Origin: Bacteroidales bacterium UBA5349
GTDB taxonomy: Bacteria > Bacteroidota > Bacteroidia > Bacteroidales > Tenuifilaceae
Assembly (NCBI GenBank): GCA_002410065.1
Contig: DHQB01000025.1
Coordinates: forward strand, 47,824-111,823
Direction: 5' to 3'
DNA: 64,000 nt
The notes under the pieces: model-generated
Database searches by the model: none
What the model saw: the letters and a program-made list of their open reading frames with translations, nothing else
What the model was told of the DNA's origin: nothing
Program-made: the position numbers and the translations under genes
Part shown: one piece after another, positions 35,285 through 46,300 of the stretch
Numbering within the stretch: position 1 is the stretch's first letter
How the letters are laid out: each line of letters opens with the position of its first letter

Positions 35285-38200
35285 ATGAGAAACTTTACTT
35301 TTTTAAAAAGATTGCTATTTCTGTGTACAGCCCTAATTATTACGGGTACCGCATGGGGGCAAGACATGGCTGAAGAATATCTGTTTTCAGCTTCGAGTGG
35401 AACATACACCGAAATTTCAGGTGGAACAATGCTTGTAAATGGAACAAGTAACATGGACAGTGAAGCCTACTTAAATCAAGAAATAGGTTTTAACTTTGAA
35501 TTCAATGGAGTTGTCTATACTCAATTTTCTGTAACAACCAATGGTTTTATTACTTTTGGAACAACACAGCCAGCGGGTAGTCTGACTTCTCCTATTTCCG
35601 GAACAACTGCCTATGATGGAGCAATTTCTCCATTTGGTCGCGATTTAAATAAAACAAATTCAGACGCAACATCTGAAATGCGTTTTGAACTTAGCGGTGT
35701 AGCCCCTAATCAGGTTTTAACTGTTCAGTGGAAAAACGTAAAGAGGTATAACATTGCTGGAGAAAACTTAAATTTTCAGGTTAAACTTTACGAAACTACT
35801 AACGTAGCTGAGATTGTTTATGGCGTCTGTGTTGGTGGCTCTAGCACATCTTACCCACAAGTAGGATTAAGAGGAACAACAAATACTAATTATTTTAACA
35901 GAACTACAACAACCGATTGGGCTGCTACAACAGCAGGGACAACAAATGCTGCAACTTGTTTAATAAATACAACTATTTTCCCTGCTACTGGCCAAACTTA
36001 TACGTTTACTCCTGCACCACCTAAGGCTATTGATGCAGGTGTTACTGCTATTGTTGCCCCTATTAGTGGTGCTACCGGAATGCATAATGTAGTAGCTACA
36101 TTGGAAAATTTTGGTACTACTAATTTAACTGCTTGCGATATTATTTACGACATTAATGGTGTTGCTGGAACCTATTCGTGGACAGGCGATTTAGCAACGG
36201 AGGCTACAGAAAATGTAACAATACTAACTGCTTATGATTTTACTGTTGCTGGACCTTATGTTATTGAAGTATCTTCTGATTTAACTGGAGATGAAAAACC
36301 TTCAAATGACAGTGTTGTAAAAACCGTTAATATGGCAACTCCATATACTATTCCTTTAGTGGAAGGTTTTGAAGCAAATCAAATCCATAATACTGCTGTA
36401 GGCTTGCCTATTCTTCAAGAATCTGTTATCGGTACAACTGTTTGGACAGCAAATAACACTTTAACAACGTATAATAGAACTCCAAGAACGGGTTCTTTTA
36501 ATGCATATTTAGCAAACAGTAACACCGACTGGATGTTTTTACCTGTTGAACTTGTTGCTGGAACTACATACAAGTTCTCTACTTGGGCTCGTCAGAATAC
36601 AGCCACAGCTGCAAACTCTTCAATTTCTGTTAGTTACGGAACGACTGCTACTGCTGTGGCAATGACTAATACAATTGTTGCCCTTACCCCAATAATTAAT
36701 GGCGGTTACCAAGAAGTTGCTGGTTATTTTACTGTACCATCCACTGGTGTTTATTACATAGGTATATTAGGTACTCTTGATACTCCTTTTAACTATATTA
36801 GTTTAGATGACATAAGTGTAACCGAAGCTGTTTCTTTAGATGCTGGAATTACAGCTATTGTTCAACCTAGCACTGGATTAACTGGTAATTATGATGTAGT
36901 AGTTACATTGAAAAATTTTGGAACAACAAACCTTACTGCTTGCGATATTGATTACGACATTAATGGTGTTGCTGGAACCTATTCGTGGACAGGCGATTTG
37001 GCATTAGATGCTTCGGCAGATGTAACAATATTACCTGCTTATGATTTTACTGTTGCAGGTTCCTATACCATTCAGGTATCTTCTAATTTAACTGGAGATG
37101 GAAATGCTGCAAACGACGGTGTTACGAAAACTATTCAATTGGTTGCCCCATATACCGTTCCTTTTGTTGAAGGTTTTGAAGCAGGACAAACCGACCAAGT
37201 TGCTGTAGGTTCTCCTATTACTCAAATATCTATTACTGGTTCAGGTGTTTGGACAGCAAATAGCACTTTAACAACGTATAATAGAACTCCAAGAACGGGT
37301 TCTTTTAATGCATATTTGCAATATAGCAACACCGACTGGATGTTTTTACCTGTTCAACTAGAAGCAGGAACCTCATACAACTTCTCTGCTTGGGCACGTC
37401 AAGACGGAGCTACAGGTGCAAACGCATCAATTACTGTTAGCTATGGGACTGACGCTACAGTTGCAGCAATGGCAAATTCAATAGTAGCCCTTACCCCAGT
37501 AATTAATGGGGATTACCAAGAGATTGCTGGTAGTTTTACTGTAGCAGCTGATGGTGTATATTACATAGGTATTTTAGGTACTATTAATGGCTCACCTTGG
37601 TATATCAGTTTAGACGACATAAGTGTAACTGAAGTTGCTGCCATTGACGCTGGAATTACTGCTATAACTCAACCTAATAGTGGGTTAACCGGTAATTACG
37701 ACGTAATTGCTACCCTAACTAATTTTGGAGTAACAAACCTTACTGCTTGCAATATTAATTACGACATTAATGGTACCACTGGAACCTATTCGTGGACAGG
37801 AAATTTAGCATTTGAAGCTACAGAAGATGTAACAATACTAACTGCTTATGATTTTACTGTTGCAGGAGATTATATCATTGAAGTATCTTCTGATTTAGCT
37901 GGAGATGAAAATGCTGCAAACGACGGTGTTACAAAAACTGTTGTATTATATACCCCAATTATTCCAAATTATATGGAGAGTTTCGAAGACTTAGTATTCC
38001 CTCCTGCTAATTGGACTAATACTTCAAGTGGCGCAAACGCATGGGAGAGAACTACCTTTGTATCTTACGACGGTACAGCATCTACTTATTTCAATTGCTA
38101 TAATTCATCCACCGGTATGACAGCTCAACTTAAAACCCCTGTTATATCAATACCTAACGATGGTTCTTCGTATAAATTTAGTTTTGCAGTAAATTATTTT

Positions 38201-40225
38201 TTAATGGAAGGAACATGGGGTAACGCATCACAACTTTATCTTGATATTTTAGACCAAAATAATGTTGCTCTGGTTACAGGTACAACTAACCTTATAAGTG
38301 GACAACATGGAGCAGGTTGGTTAGAGCATGAAATGGATTTAACTGCCTATGCTGGACAATTTATTAAGTTTAATTTCAGAGGTATTTCCGATTATGGATC
38401 TTACAGTATAGCAATTGATAAAGTAGCTGTTACTAAAGTATTGGCAACTGATGCAACTGTTCTTACAGTTACCGATTTAAGTTGTCTTATGGGAGGTACA
38501 GTTACCCCACTAGCTACAGTTAAAAATGCTGGGCTTTCGACTGAAACTTTTGATGCTACAGTAACTATTAAAAACTCGTTAGACGAGGTTGTTACTACTG
38601 AAACTATTTCAGTTGTCGACTTAGCCGCAGGTGCTACTTTCGACGTTACATTTGCAGACTATACACCATTAGCATTTGGTGAATATACAGTTGATGTTAC
38701 AGTTAATTTAACTGGAGACATGGATGCAACCAATAATACAGCACAAGGTATTCTACGAGTTCTTAACCCTGAGAACATTGCTTATGCCTATACCATTTAT
38801 AACGAAGGTACTTTACCATCAAATGCACCTGTTTATTTTGACCTTGATTTTCCTGAAGTACTTGTTCCAATCGCAGATCATTCTACAGACACTTACACTA
38901 TGAGAGGTGGCGAATGGATTGATGGCATATGGTATGGTTTTGATAGAACCACTACAGTTAATAGATTTTTAACTATTGACCCTGCTACCGGAGATAAAAC
39001 TGTAATTGCTTCTACAGGAATTACTTATGCTCCTAGTGATATTGCTTATGACTATACTACTAACACGTTGTTTGGTATTGTTTCTTTTTCAGGCGGTACA
39101 TTTGGTTTATACTCCATTGATTTAACAAATGGCGCATTAACTCAAATTGGCACTTCTTCTTCAGGAGCTCCATTAACATTAGCTTGTAATTTAGCTGGTC
39201 AGCTTTACTCAATATCTACTGATGGTAACCTATATACAATTGACAAAACCACAGGAGTTGCAACTGTTGTAGGTGCTACAGGCGTTACAGGAGTTGCTTA
39301 TGTTCAATCAATGGCATTCGACCACAGAAATGGCGATGTGCTTTATTGGAATCAGCAAGGCGATGTAGTATATGTTGGTTCATTTTTTACAGTTAATACA
39401 ACAACAGGTGTAGCAACTTTGGTTGGCGATTTACAAGGTAACGCCGAACTTGTAGGTTTTGCAATACCTTATGCTCTCCCTGTAAATTACGATGTAACTT
39501 TCAGTGTTATTGGCTCAAATGGCACTTTGGCTGCTACTGTAGGTGGAACTGAAATCACTTCGCCTGCTGAAGTTGAAGAAGGAAGCGAAGTAATTTTTAC
39601 TGCTACTCCTGATGCAAACTACCAAGTTAAAGAATGGGTTTTAGACGGAACAGTTGTTCCCGCTAATACAACAAATACTTATACTTTAACTAATCTTGCT
39701 GCTAACGCAACAGTTACAGTTGAATTTGAAGAGATCTCTGCTACTAATTACACAGTAACACTAACCGTTGTTGATGCTGAAGGTGCAATTGAAGGTGCAA
39801 CCGTTAACTTTGATGGTGTTGAGTACACCACTGATGTTGATGGCATAGTTGTTATTGCTGATGTAATTGATGGTACTTATGCCTACACTGTAAGCATGGC
39901 AACCTACCAGAATGCAACTGGCGAAATAGTTGTTGATGGTGCTGATGTTGAACAAACAATCACACTAGTTCTTACTGGGATTGGTTTGGAGTCCTTAAGC
40001 AACATAAAGGTTTATCCTAACCCATTCAGCAGCTATATAAACATTACCAATGCTGATAAGGTTAACCGCGTAATTATAACCAACGTTATTGGTCAGCGCG
40101 TAATGGATATTACTCTAAATGGAAGAAATAACTTTAACGCCAGCGAACTTACCAATGGAGTTTACCTTGTAACATTCGAAGGTATAAATGGTGAGCGCAC
40201 TGTCCGTAGGATGATTAAGAAGTAG
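35285..40225 (+). CDS. Large T9SS-exported surface protein with internal repeats
   Basis: This 1646-residue protein starts with a signal peptide (about 1-26, ending GTAWGQ) and ends with a type A T9SS sorting domain (about 1570-1646: IKVYPNPFSSYINI, NVIGQRVMDI, NGVYLVTFEG, RRMIKK). After an N-terminal beta domain, from about residue 250 there are two complete and one partial copy of a 269-residue unit. Each unit joins a CARDB-like domain (VVATLENFGTTNLTACDI, YDFTVAG) to a cleaved-adhesin/MAM-like jelly roll (RTGSFNAYLANSNTDWMFLPV, YISLDDISVTE). Later parts include another jelly roll (~895-1055), a propeller-like segment (~1160-1390) and CarboxypepD_reg-like domains. The sequence is rich in Thr, Ala and Val. 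It is probably an adhesin; no protease site is seen. Confidence 0.88.
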   Translation: MRNFTFLKRLLFLCTALIITGTAWGQDMAEEYLFSASSGTYTEISGGTMLVNGTSNMDSEAYLNQEIGFNFEFNGVVYTQFSVTTNGFITFGTTQPAGSLTSPISGTTAYDGAISPFGRDLNKTNSDATSEMRFELSGVAPNQVLTVQWKNVKRYNIAGENLNFQVKLYETTNVAEIVYGVCVGGSSTSYPQVGLRGTTNTNYFNRTTTTDWAATTAGTTNAATCLINTTIFPATGQTYTFTPAPPKAIDAGVTAIVAPISGATGMHNVVATLENFGTTNLTACDIIYDINGVAGTYSWTGDLATEATENVTILTAYDFTVAGPYVIEVSSDLTGDEKPSNDSVVKTVNMATPYTIPLVEGFEANQIHNTAVGLPILQESVIGTTVWTANNTLTTYNRTPRTGSFNAYLANSNTDWMFLPVELVAGTTYKFSTWARQNTATAANSSISVSYGTTATAVAMTNTIVALTPIINGGYQEVAGYFTVPSTGVYYIGILGTLDTPFNYISLDDISVTEAVSLDAGITAIVQPSTGLTGNYDVVVTLKNFGTTNLTACDIDYDINGVAGTYSWTGDLALDASADVTILPAYDFTVAGSYTIQVSSNLTGDGNAANDGVTKTIQLVAPYTVPFVEGFEAGQTDQVAVGSPITQISITGSGVWTANSTLTTYNRTPRTGSFNAYLQYSNTDWMFLPVQLEAGTSYNFSAWARQDGATGANASITVSYGTDATVAAMANSIVALTPVINGDYQEIAGSFTVAADGVYYIGILGTINGSPWYISLDDISVTEVAAIDAGITAITQPNSGLTGNYDVIATLTNFGVTNLTACNINYDINGTTGTYSWTGNLAFEATEDVTILTAYDFTVAGDYIIEVSSDLAGDENAANDGVTKTVVLYTPIIPNYMESFEDLVFPPANWTNTSSGANAWERTTFVSYDGTASTYFNCYNSSTGMTAQLKTPVISIPNDGSSYKFSFAVNYFLMEGTWGNASQLYLDILDQNNVALVTGTTNLISGQHGAGWLEHEMDLTAYAGQFIKFNFRGISDYGSYSIAIDKVAVTKVLATDATVLTVTDLSCLMGGTVTPLATVKNAGLSTETFDATVTIKNSLDEVVTTETISVVDLAAGATFDVTFADYTPLAFGEYTVDVTVNLTGDMDATNNTAQGILRVLNPENIAYAYTIYNEGTLPSNAPVYFDLDFPEVLVPIADHSTDTYTMRGGEWIDGIWYGFDRTTTVNRFLTIDPATGDKTVIASTGITYAPSDIAYDYTTNTLFGIVSFSGGTFGLYSIDLTNGALTQIGTSSSGAPLTLACNLAGQLYSISTDGNLYTIDKTTGVATVVGATGVTGVAYVQSMAFDHRNGDVLYWNQQGDVVYVGSFFTVNTTTGVATLVGDLQGNAELVGFAIPYALPVNYDVTFSVIGSNGTLAATVGGTEITSPAEVEEGSEVIFTATPDANYQVKEWVLDGTVVPANTTNTYTLTNLAANATVTVEFEEISATNYTVTLTVVDAEGAIEGATVNFDGVEYTTDVDGIVVIADVIDGTYAYTVSMATYQNATGEIVVDGADVEQTITLVLTGIGLESLSNIKVYPNPFSSYINITNADKVNRVIITNVIGQRVMDITLNGRNNFNASELTNGVYLVTFEGINGERTVRRMIKK
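36032..37950 (+). repeat. In-frame 807-bp repeats inside the T9SS surface protein gene
   Basis: The unit begins at 36032, 36839 and 37646, exactly 807 bp (269 codons) apart; the third copy stops after the CARDB-like part at about 37950. Stretches such as those encoding NGVAGTYSWTGDL and YNRTPRTGSFNAY are nearly identical at DNA level, indicating recent duplication or gene conversion. Confidence 0.85.
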
Positions 40226-40252
40226 CACAAATAGTACTACTTAAATGTAATG

Positions 40253-40290
40253 AAAAGGCCTGGCGGGGTAATCCTGCTAGGCCTTTTTTT
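40253..40290 (+). terminator. Rho-independent terminator after the surface protein
   Basis: A strong GC-rich stem of about 12 bp (AGGCCTGGCGGG with its near-complement CCTGCTAGGCCT) and a short loop are followed by seven T. It lies 28 nt after the stop codon. Confidence 0.9.
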
Positions 40291-40565
40291 ATTCTACAAA
40301 CCTCAACCTACCTTATATCAGCAAACTCGTAATTCAAAACCCGCAAATCTTCAGTTTTAAGGTCTTCACTTTTACAACTGTGAAACAGACTGCTTCTTCA
40401 CTAACTGCTTGCCTGAAAGCAGACAAGACAAATCGCAATGACGCAAGGAGGATCTGCGAAGACGAAAAGTAAATCCCCCAACCTTAGCCTTAGTCTAAAC
40501 CTTTTAACTTTCAGTTTTTAACTTTTAGTTTTTAACTTTTAGTTTTTAACTTTCATCTCTCTCCC
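40291..40565. other. Intergenic region with degraded REP-like sequence and short tandem repeats
   Basis: No gene is seen. About 40375-40480 resembles, on the minus strand, common repeats containing CGTCATTGCGA and AGTGAAG…GCAGTCTG, but is degenerate. At 40502-40555 a 14-bp unit (TTTTTAACTTTTAG and variants) occurs about four times head to tail, just after the 3' end of the convergent antiporter gene. Confidence 0.45.
40502..40555. repeat. Tandem repeat of a 14-bp AT-rich unit
   Basis: About four copies of TTTTTAACTTTYAG run head to tail with one or two changes in the outer copies. The function is unknown; slippage would make the number variable between strains. Confidence 0.75.
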
Positions 40566-42065
40566 TCAACCTAAATCATCCTCATCAACCTCAATCGTTC
40601 TATCTACGCGCTCCTCATCATCGGCATAACGACGAATTTTAATATTGAAAGCTGCCACAAAAATGCTCATAAACGGGCTAATGATATTAAAAAAGGCGTA
40701 GGGTAAAAAACTCAATACCGGAACCCCCAAAACTGCTGCTTGTGTTGCTCCGCAGGTATTCCAAGGGATTAGAACAGAAGTAACCGTTCCGGAATCTTCT
40801 AGAGCCCTACTTAAAACCTCAGGTTTAAGTCCTCTATCGCGATAGGTTTTTGAGAACATCCTCCCGGTAACAACAATAGAGATATACTGATCAGAAGCCG
40901 TTATATTGAAAAACAGACAAGTTGCAACAGTTGTGGCCACTAAAGAACCTGTTGACTTAGCAAACCTTATAACACTCTCGGTAATACGCACCAGCAATCC
41001 TCCGGCCTCCATCACTCCGCCAAATATCATTGCCGAAAGGATAAGCCAAACAGTGTTGAGCATGCCCGCCATTCCCCTGGTGCTCAGCAATTCATTAACC
41101 TGAGAATCATCGGTAATAATTGAAATACCACCAAACATACTCTTCATCACTGCTACATACGATGATTTAAGGTAGCTGCCATTAATTTGTGAAACCTGCT
41201 CAACTACATGAGGTTGGAATATTATGGCAAATAATGCGCCCAGCAGTGTGCCAAACATAATTGCAGGTAAGGGTGGCATCTTTTTAATTATTACAACAAC
41301 TAGGATTATTGGTACAAGAAACAACCACGGTGTTATATTGAATGAATTTTCAATTGCACTTAGGGTAGATTCTACGCTTGCCTGCCCACCCGAAGTTTTA
41401 TAGGTTAATCCAATAACAAAGAAGATTATCATTGTAATAATAATAGATGGTGCAGTAGTTATCACCATATACCTTATATGGGTAAACAAATCGGTACCCG
41501 CCACAGCCGGTGCGAGGTTTGTTGTATCGGAGAGTGGCGACATCTTATCGCCAAAGTATGCACCTGAAATTATTGCCCCAGCAACAACACCTTGGCTAAA
41601 GCCCAAGGCATTGCCAATGCCTAAAAGTGCAACGCCAATAGTGGCAACTGTTGACCATGAACTACCTGTTGCCAGCGAAACCATTGAGCAAATTACTACG
41701 GACGCTAATAGGAAAATACTTGGGTGTAGTAATTTTAATCCATAGTAAATCATTGCTGGAACAACACCGCTCAAAAGCCATGTGCCTGCTAAAGAGCCAA
41801 TTAACAAAAGAATAATCATTGATGGCATTGCGGAACTAATGCTCTTAACAATCTGCCTTCGAACCTCTAACCACTTATGTCCAAGAGATATAGCAACAAT
41901 GCTCCCAACTGTTGCAGCTAATAGTAAGGCTATTTGGTTTGCACCAGAAAGGGTGTCGTCTTTAAAAAAATAAACGTTTAAAGCTAAAAATGATATAAGA
42001 AACAGGATAGGGATAAAAGCGAGAAAAAGCGAAGGCTTTGTTGTTTTTACCATTGCAACTATCAA
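40566..42065 (-). CDS. nhaC: Na+/H+ antiporter, NhaC family
   Basis: A 499-residue membrane protein of about 11-12 helices. Family segments include LATGSSWSTVATIGVALLGIG, GAYFGDKMSPLSDTTNLAPAV (the region with conserved acidic and polar residues lining the ion path), FNITASDQYISIVVTGRMF and VTSVLIPWNTCGATQAAVLGV. This is the NhaC profile, and such proteins expel sodium in exchange for protons, or exchange malate for lactate in the MleN branch. The acidic C-terminal tail (RYADDEERVDRTIEVDEDDLG in part) is cytoplasmic. It probably sets the sodium gradient used by the SSS, SLC13 and SLC12 carriers in this window; that link is inference. The start at 42065 may be a few codons early (MVKTTKPS alternative). 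Confidence 0.9.
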   Translation of the reverse strand: MIVAMVKTTKPSLFLAFIPILFLISFLALNVYFFKDDTLSGANQIALLLAATVGSIVAISLGHKWLEVRRQIVKSISSAMPSMIILLLIGSLAGTWLLSGVVPAMIYYGLKLLHPSIFLLASVVICSMVSLATGSSWSTVATIGVALLGIGNALGFSQGVVAGAIISGAYFGDKMSPLSDTTNLAPAVAGTDLFTHIRYMVITTAPSIIITMIIFFVIGLTYKTSGGQASVESTLSAIENSFNITPWLFLVPIILVVVIIKKMPPLPAIMFGTLLGALFAIIFQPHVVEQVSQINGSYLKSSYVAVMKSMFGGISIITDDSQVNELLSTRGMAGMLNTVWLILSAMIFGGVMEAGGLLVRITESVIRFAKSTGSLVATTVATCLFFNITASDQYISIVVTGRMFSKTYRDRGLKPEVLSRALEDSGTVTSVLIPWNTCGATQAAVLGVPVLSFLPYAFFNIISPFMSIFVAAFNIKIRRYADDEERVDRTIEVDEDDLG

Positions 42066-42259
42066 TATTTAAAAAAATAGTTGAGAAAGATAAACATTTT
42101 ATACCAATGAGAACATGATGTGCTCTATATTAAAATGATACTTCTTAAGCAAATGATAAATACAAAACTAATATCAAAAAAATTTGTATTTTTTTTGATA
42201 CAATTGCTATATAACATCAATTACTGCTATATTTAACAAAAATCTAACACCCTAATTTT

Positions 42260-43069
42260 ATGCAGAAACTTGTTGAGAAATACTGTGAAATGCCAACTAG
42301 CATCAGAAGACCAATGTGGCGATTATGGCATAGCCTTATCATTAAATTCGATAAGAATAAGGATGCCATATTTATGAATTATGGCTATCAAAGCCTAAAC
42401 GGAGAGCCAAAACTAATACTGGAAGAAAAAGACGAGATTGACAGATATTGCATTCAACTTTACGATTACGTTGTAAATAAAGTTGACATAAAGGATAAAG
42501 ATGTACTTGAAATCGGATCGGGCCGTGGTGGTGGTGCCTCATACATATCTCGATACTACAAACCCAAAACATATACAGCAATCGATATCTCTCCTAGTGT
42601 TATCAAATTCTGTAACAAGTACCATACAGTTGATGGGCTCAAGTTTGTAACTGGTGTGGCTGAGGAACCACCATTCGCCAACGAATCATTTGATGTGGTG
42701 GTTAATGTTGAATCGGCACGGTGCTACAAAAGCATCAAAAAATTTTTCGAAGAAGTTCATCGTGTACTCAGACCTGACGGACACTTCTGCTTTGCTGATA
42801 TGGTTAAAATCGGAGAATATGAATCGATTAAGAAACAGTTGTTAAACAGCGGCTTTGAGATTATTGAAGAACAAGAGATTGGTGCTAACGTAGTTAAATC
42901 ACTTGACAACGACCATGAGCGCAGACAATCTACTATCGACAAAAAAATCCCTGGTTTCCTTAAGAAATCATTCCTAGAATTTGCTGGTGCAAAGGGAACA
43001 GAACGTTACGATTCTTTTGCTTCGGGCCGGATGCAGTACTGGAGATTAGTATCACGAAAAATAAGCTAA
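42260..43069 (+). CDS. Class I SAM-dependent methyltransferase
   Basis: A soluble 269-residue enzyme with the Rossmann methyltransferase core at about 70-190: motif I VLEIGSGRGGGASYIS, the acidic motif YTAIDISPSVIKF, VAEEPPFANESFDVVVNVES (motif II/IV) and VHRVLRPDGHFCFADM. The N-terminal about 60 residues (MNYGYQSLNGEPKL) and a basic C-terminal region complete it. The pattern is close to phthiotriol/fatty-acid-type O-methyltransferases, so a lipid or polyketide-like small molecule is the likely acceptor, though this cannot be fixed by sequence. It stands alone and ends at a perfect terminator. Confidence 0.85.
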   Translation: MQKLVEKYCEMPTSIRRPMWRLWHSLIIKFDKNKDAIFMNYGYQSLNGEPKLILEEKDEIDRYCIQLYDYVVNKVDIKDKDVLEIGSGRGGGASYISRYYKPKTYTAIDISPSVIKFCNKYHTVDGLKFVTGVAEEPPFANESFDVVVNVESARCYKSIKKFFEEVHRVLRPDGHFCFADMVKIGEYESIKKQLLNSGFEIIEEQEIGANVVKSLDNDHERRQSTIDKKIPGFLKKSFLEFAGAKGTERYDSFASGRMQYWRLVSRKIS

Positions 43070-43122
43070 ACTAATTTGACCCTAATAGAGGTCTAGATTT
43101 TTAGTTTACATTAATATAACCT

Positions 43123-43168
43123 AAGGGTTGGATTTGCTTTTTAACTTGAGCAAATCCAACCCTTTTAT
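43123..43168 (+). terminator. Rho-independent terminator after the methyltransferase
   Basis: A perfect 16-bp stem (43123-43138 with 43149-43164, AAGGGTTGGATTTGCT) and a 10-nt loop. The stem is flanked by A on the left and T on the right, so it may work in both directions. Confidence 0.88.
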
Positions 43169-43271
43169 AATTGGTTAGATTTAAGGATTGAACCTAAAGC
43201 TTAGTCGCACATTTCAGTGTTATCATTTCCATATTTTAGTCCAAACACTTCACAATATGCCAATCTCTGCT

Positions 43272-43279
43272 TATATTTG
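43272..43279 (+). promoter_or_regulatory. Possible -7 element of the SLC12-NTPase gene
   Basis: TATATTTG fits TAnnTTTG and lies 23 nt before the ATG at 43303. No convincing -33 box is present at 18-20 nt, so confidence is limited. Confidence 0.35.
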
Positions 43280-43302
43280 GTTAGTATTAAAAAAAAACAA
43301 CT

Positions 43303-46300
43303 ATGTCAGCTAAAGGCAATAAGTTTGGAGCTTTCAAAGGCGTTTTCACCCCATCAATCCTAACCATACTGGGTGTTATTATGTACCTCAGGCTACCCTG
43401 GATTATTGGGCAAGCAGGCCTATGGGCTACTCTAGGGATAATTCTGGTAGCGCATATTATTTCGGTAACAACAGGCTTAAGCGTTGCAAGCATTGCAACC
43501 GATAAAAAGGTGGAAACAGGTGGAACCTACTACATGATTTCCAGAAGTTTAGGTTTACCCATTGGGGGCACGCTAGGTTTGGCCCTTTTTGTTGGCTTAT
43601 CGTTTAGCATAAGTCTTTATATTATTGGATTTTCAGAAACCCTACTTACGGCCTTTGGGCTCGAGGTAACACTAAATACAATTCGATTAACAGGGGCAAT
43701 AACCCTTCTTGTTGTAACAATAGTCTCGTTTATAAGCACAAACCTTGCACTTAAAACACAGTTTTTAATCCTAGGTATCATGGTGCTCTCCATTGCTTCA
43801 ATTTTACTAGGACAGCACGAGTTTGTTCCCAAAACTCCTCTCAGCGGTTCTGCAGTAAACTCACTCCCATGGATTGCACTATTCGCCATTTTCTTTCCAG
43901 CGGTACAAGGGTTCGAAGCAGGGGTATCCATGTCGGGCGATTTGGCCAACCCAAAAAAAGCAATCCCCATAGGAACCATTTCGGCAATTTTGGTCGGTTT
44001 TGTTGTTTACATTGGACTAGTATTCTTCTTCTCCTATACCGTTGAGCGAGATGCCCTACTTAACGATTCCTCTGTACTTCTGAACATATCGCTATACTCT
44101 CCTTTGGTGATTGCAGGAATATGGGGAGCAACCCTTTCATCTGCCTTTGGAGGATTATTGGGTGCTCCCAGAATACTCCAGGCAACTGCTATGGACAGGA
44201 TTACCCCAAAAGTATTTGCTAAAGGGGTTGGCGCTGGGAACGAACCTCGAAATGCGCTTTTACTAACATTTGTAATAGCCTTAGCAGGAATCATGATTGG
44301 CGATTTGAACGTAATTGCGCGCGTGGTATCTACTTTCTTTATCATCACCTACGGATTCTTAAATCTTACCTGCGCTCTTGAGAACTGGGCAGGGACCGAT
44401 TTTAGACCTTCATTTCGAATTCCGGCATGGATAAGCGTAATTGGTTCTATTGCTTGCTTTGTAATTATGATTCAACTCGATCTTCCAGCAATGATTGGTG
44501 CCACAATTATACTGGGAGCCATATACCTGCTGTTAAAACGCAAAGAACTCCGACTGCAAAGTGGCGACACTTGGGGAGGATTCTGGTCGTCGTTGGTTAA
44601 GTATGGTCTATTCAAACTCTCAGCATCAGAGCAACGGAATCAGCGTAATTGGCGCCCAAATATTATCCTTTTTAGCGGAGGGGCCGCTGCCCGTCCACAT
44701 CTTATTGATATGGGACGAACACTTGTTGGGAAACAGGGCGTTTTTACAAACTTTGAGCTAATTGAGCGCAAAAGCGATGATACACTATTCGAAAAGACTG
44801 CAAAACCCTCTATAGAGGTTGATCAAAATGGAAAAAAAGTAATTACCCGTAGGCATGTTTGTAAAAATATTTACGAGGGTATTGAGATGATTGCCCGAGT
44901 ATACGGGTTTACGGGTTTTGAACCGAACACTATTTTACTAGGACTTCCTAAACAAGAGAAAAAAATATCCGACTTTTTATCCGCTGTTAAAACCATAAAT
45001 AACCTCGATTACAATATTGTAATACACAATAAGGTTACCAATCCCAATCTTCAGAAGATAAAATCCATAGATTTATGGTGGCACGGTAACAGCCGAAACC
45101 TTAACTTTGGCTTATCTCTCCTAAAGTACATTTCTACCGATGGATATTGGCGAGGGGCAAATATTCGCCTATTAGTTATCAATTACAATACTGCAAAAAC
45201 CGATTCCATTTACTCGCTACTTAACCAAGCAATTGACAACGAACGCCTTATTGCATCCGTTAAGGTAATTAACAACGCAACGGAAAAACTATCGGAGCTG
45301 GATATAATTAAAAGCGAATCGGTTAACTCCAATCTGGCAATCCTAGAGCTCTCTACAAGCACGTTTGCTGATAGAGCACATTGGGCAGGTTATATAAATC
45401 AAATTGCTGGACTCCCGTTTACAACTCTTACCATTGAAGCTAGCAACGGGTTTGAGTTGATTAATGCTGGCACACAACCAAAAAAAGAAGAGCAAACAAA
45501 AGAGTTGTTGTCAACAACCCCACTAATTGAGAAGATAAAACTGCCCGAAAAAGAGATACTTGCCGAAATTGTTAGAACAGCTGCAAGTAAACATGAGGTA
45601 CTTACTATTAACCTGAATAAAAACTCAGCCCAATACGCACAAAAACAGCTAATAGAATATACCGACGAACTAAAAGGAATAACTAATAAACTATTCTCAT
45701 CTTTAAAGAGAATTAAAACTGAAGATGAGAAGATTAGCAAGAGTACGCTTATCTCTAAGGCTATATCGGAATTCACATTTCAGGCAAAAACTAAAGTTTT
45801 GAATTTTAGGGATGAAACACTAACAGATATTGCTAAAGCCCTTAATGTGTCACAAAAGGTTTACATTGAATACGTTGATAAACACATCCTGTCGTTACCC
45901 GATAAACTAAACGTTAACTTTAACCGTTCCGAATTTAAAACCAGAAAGAACGATCCGCTTGGTATACGACTTTTTAAGGCACATTACCGCACAAAAGGGG
46001 CATTGCTTGGCTGGCCAATCTCTATAAGACTAGATATTAGGGATGCCGCTGAACTTTTCCTAAAGCAAACAAGAATAGAAGCCATAAATGAATACTTCGA
46101 ACAGATTGGCCTATCAACCTTTAGGTACATCAGCAATACCAGAAAGAATTTGGTGGAGTTAACTAAAATCATCGAAAGCGAATCAATCGAAGGGCTCAAT
46201 CTTAATGAAATCAAGGATAATACCAACCAAACCTTTATCGACTCGATTGAAGAATTTGAAACTATTAATAATAGAATATCAAATAACCTTAATGCTGATC

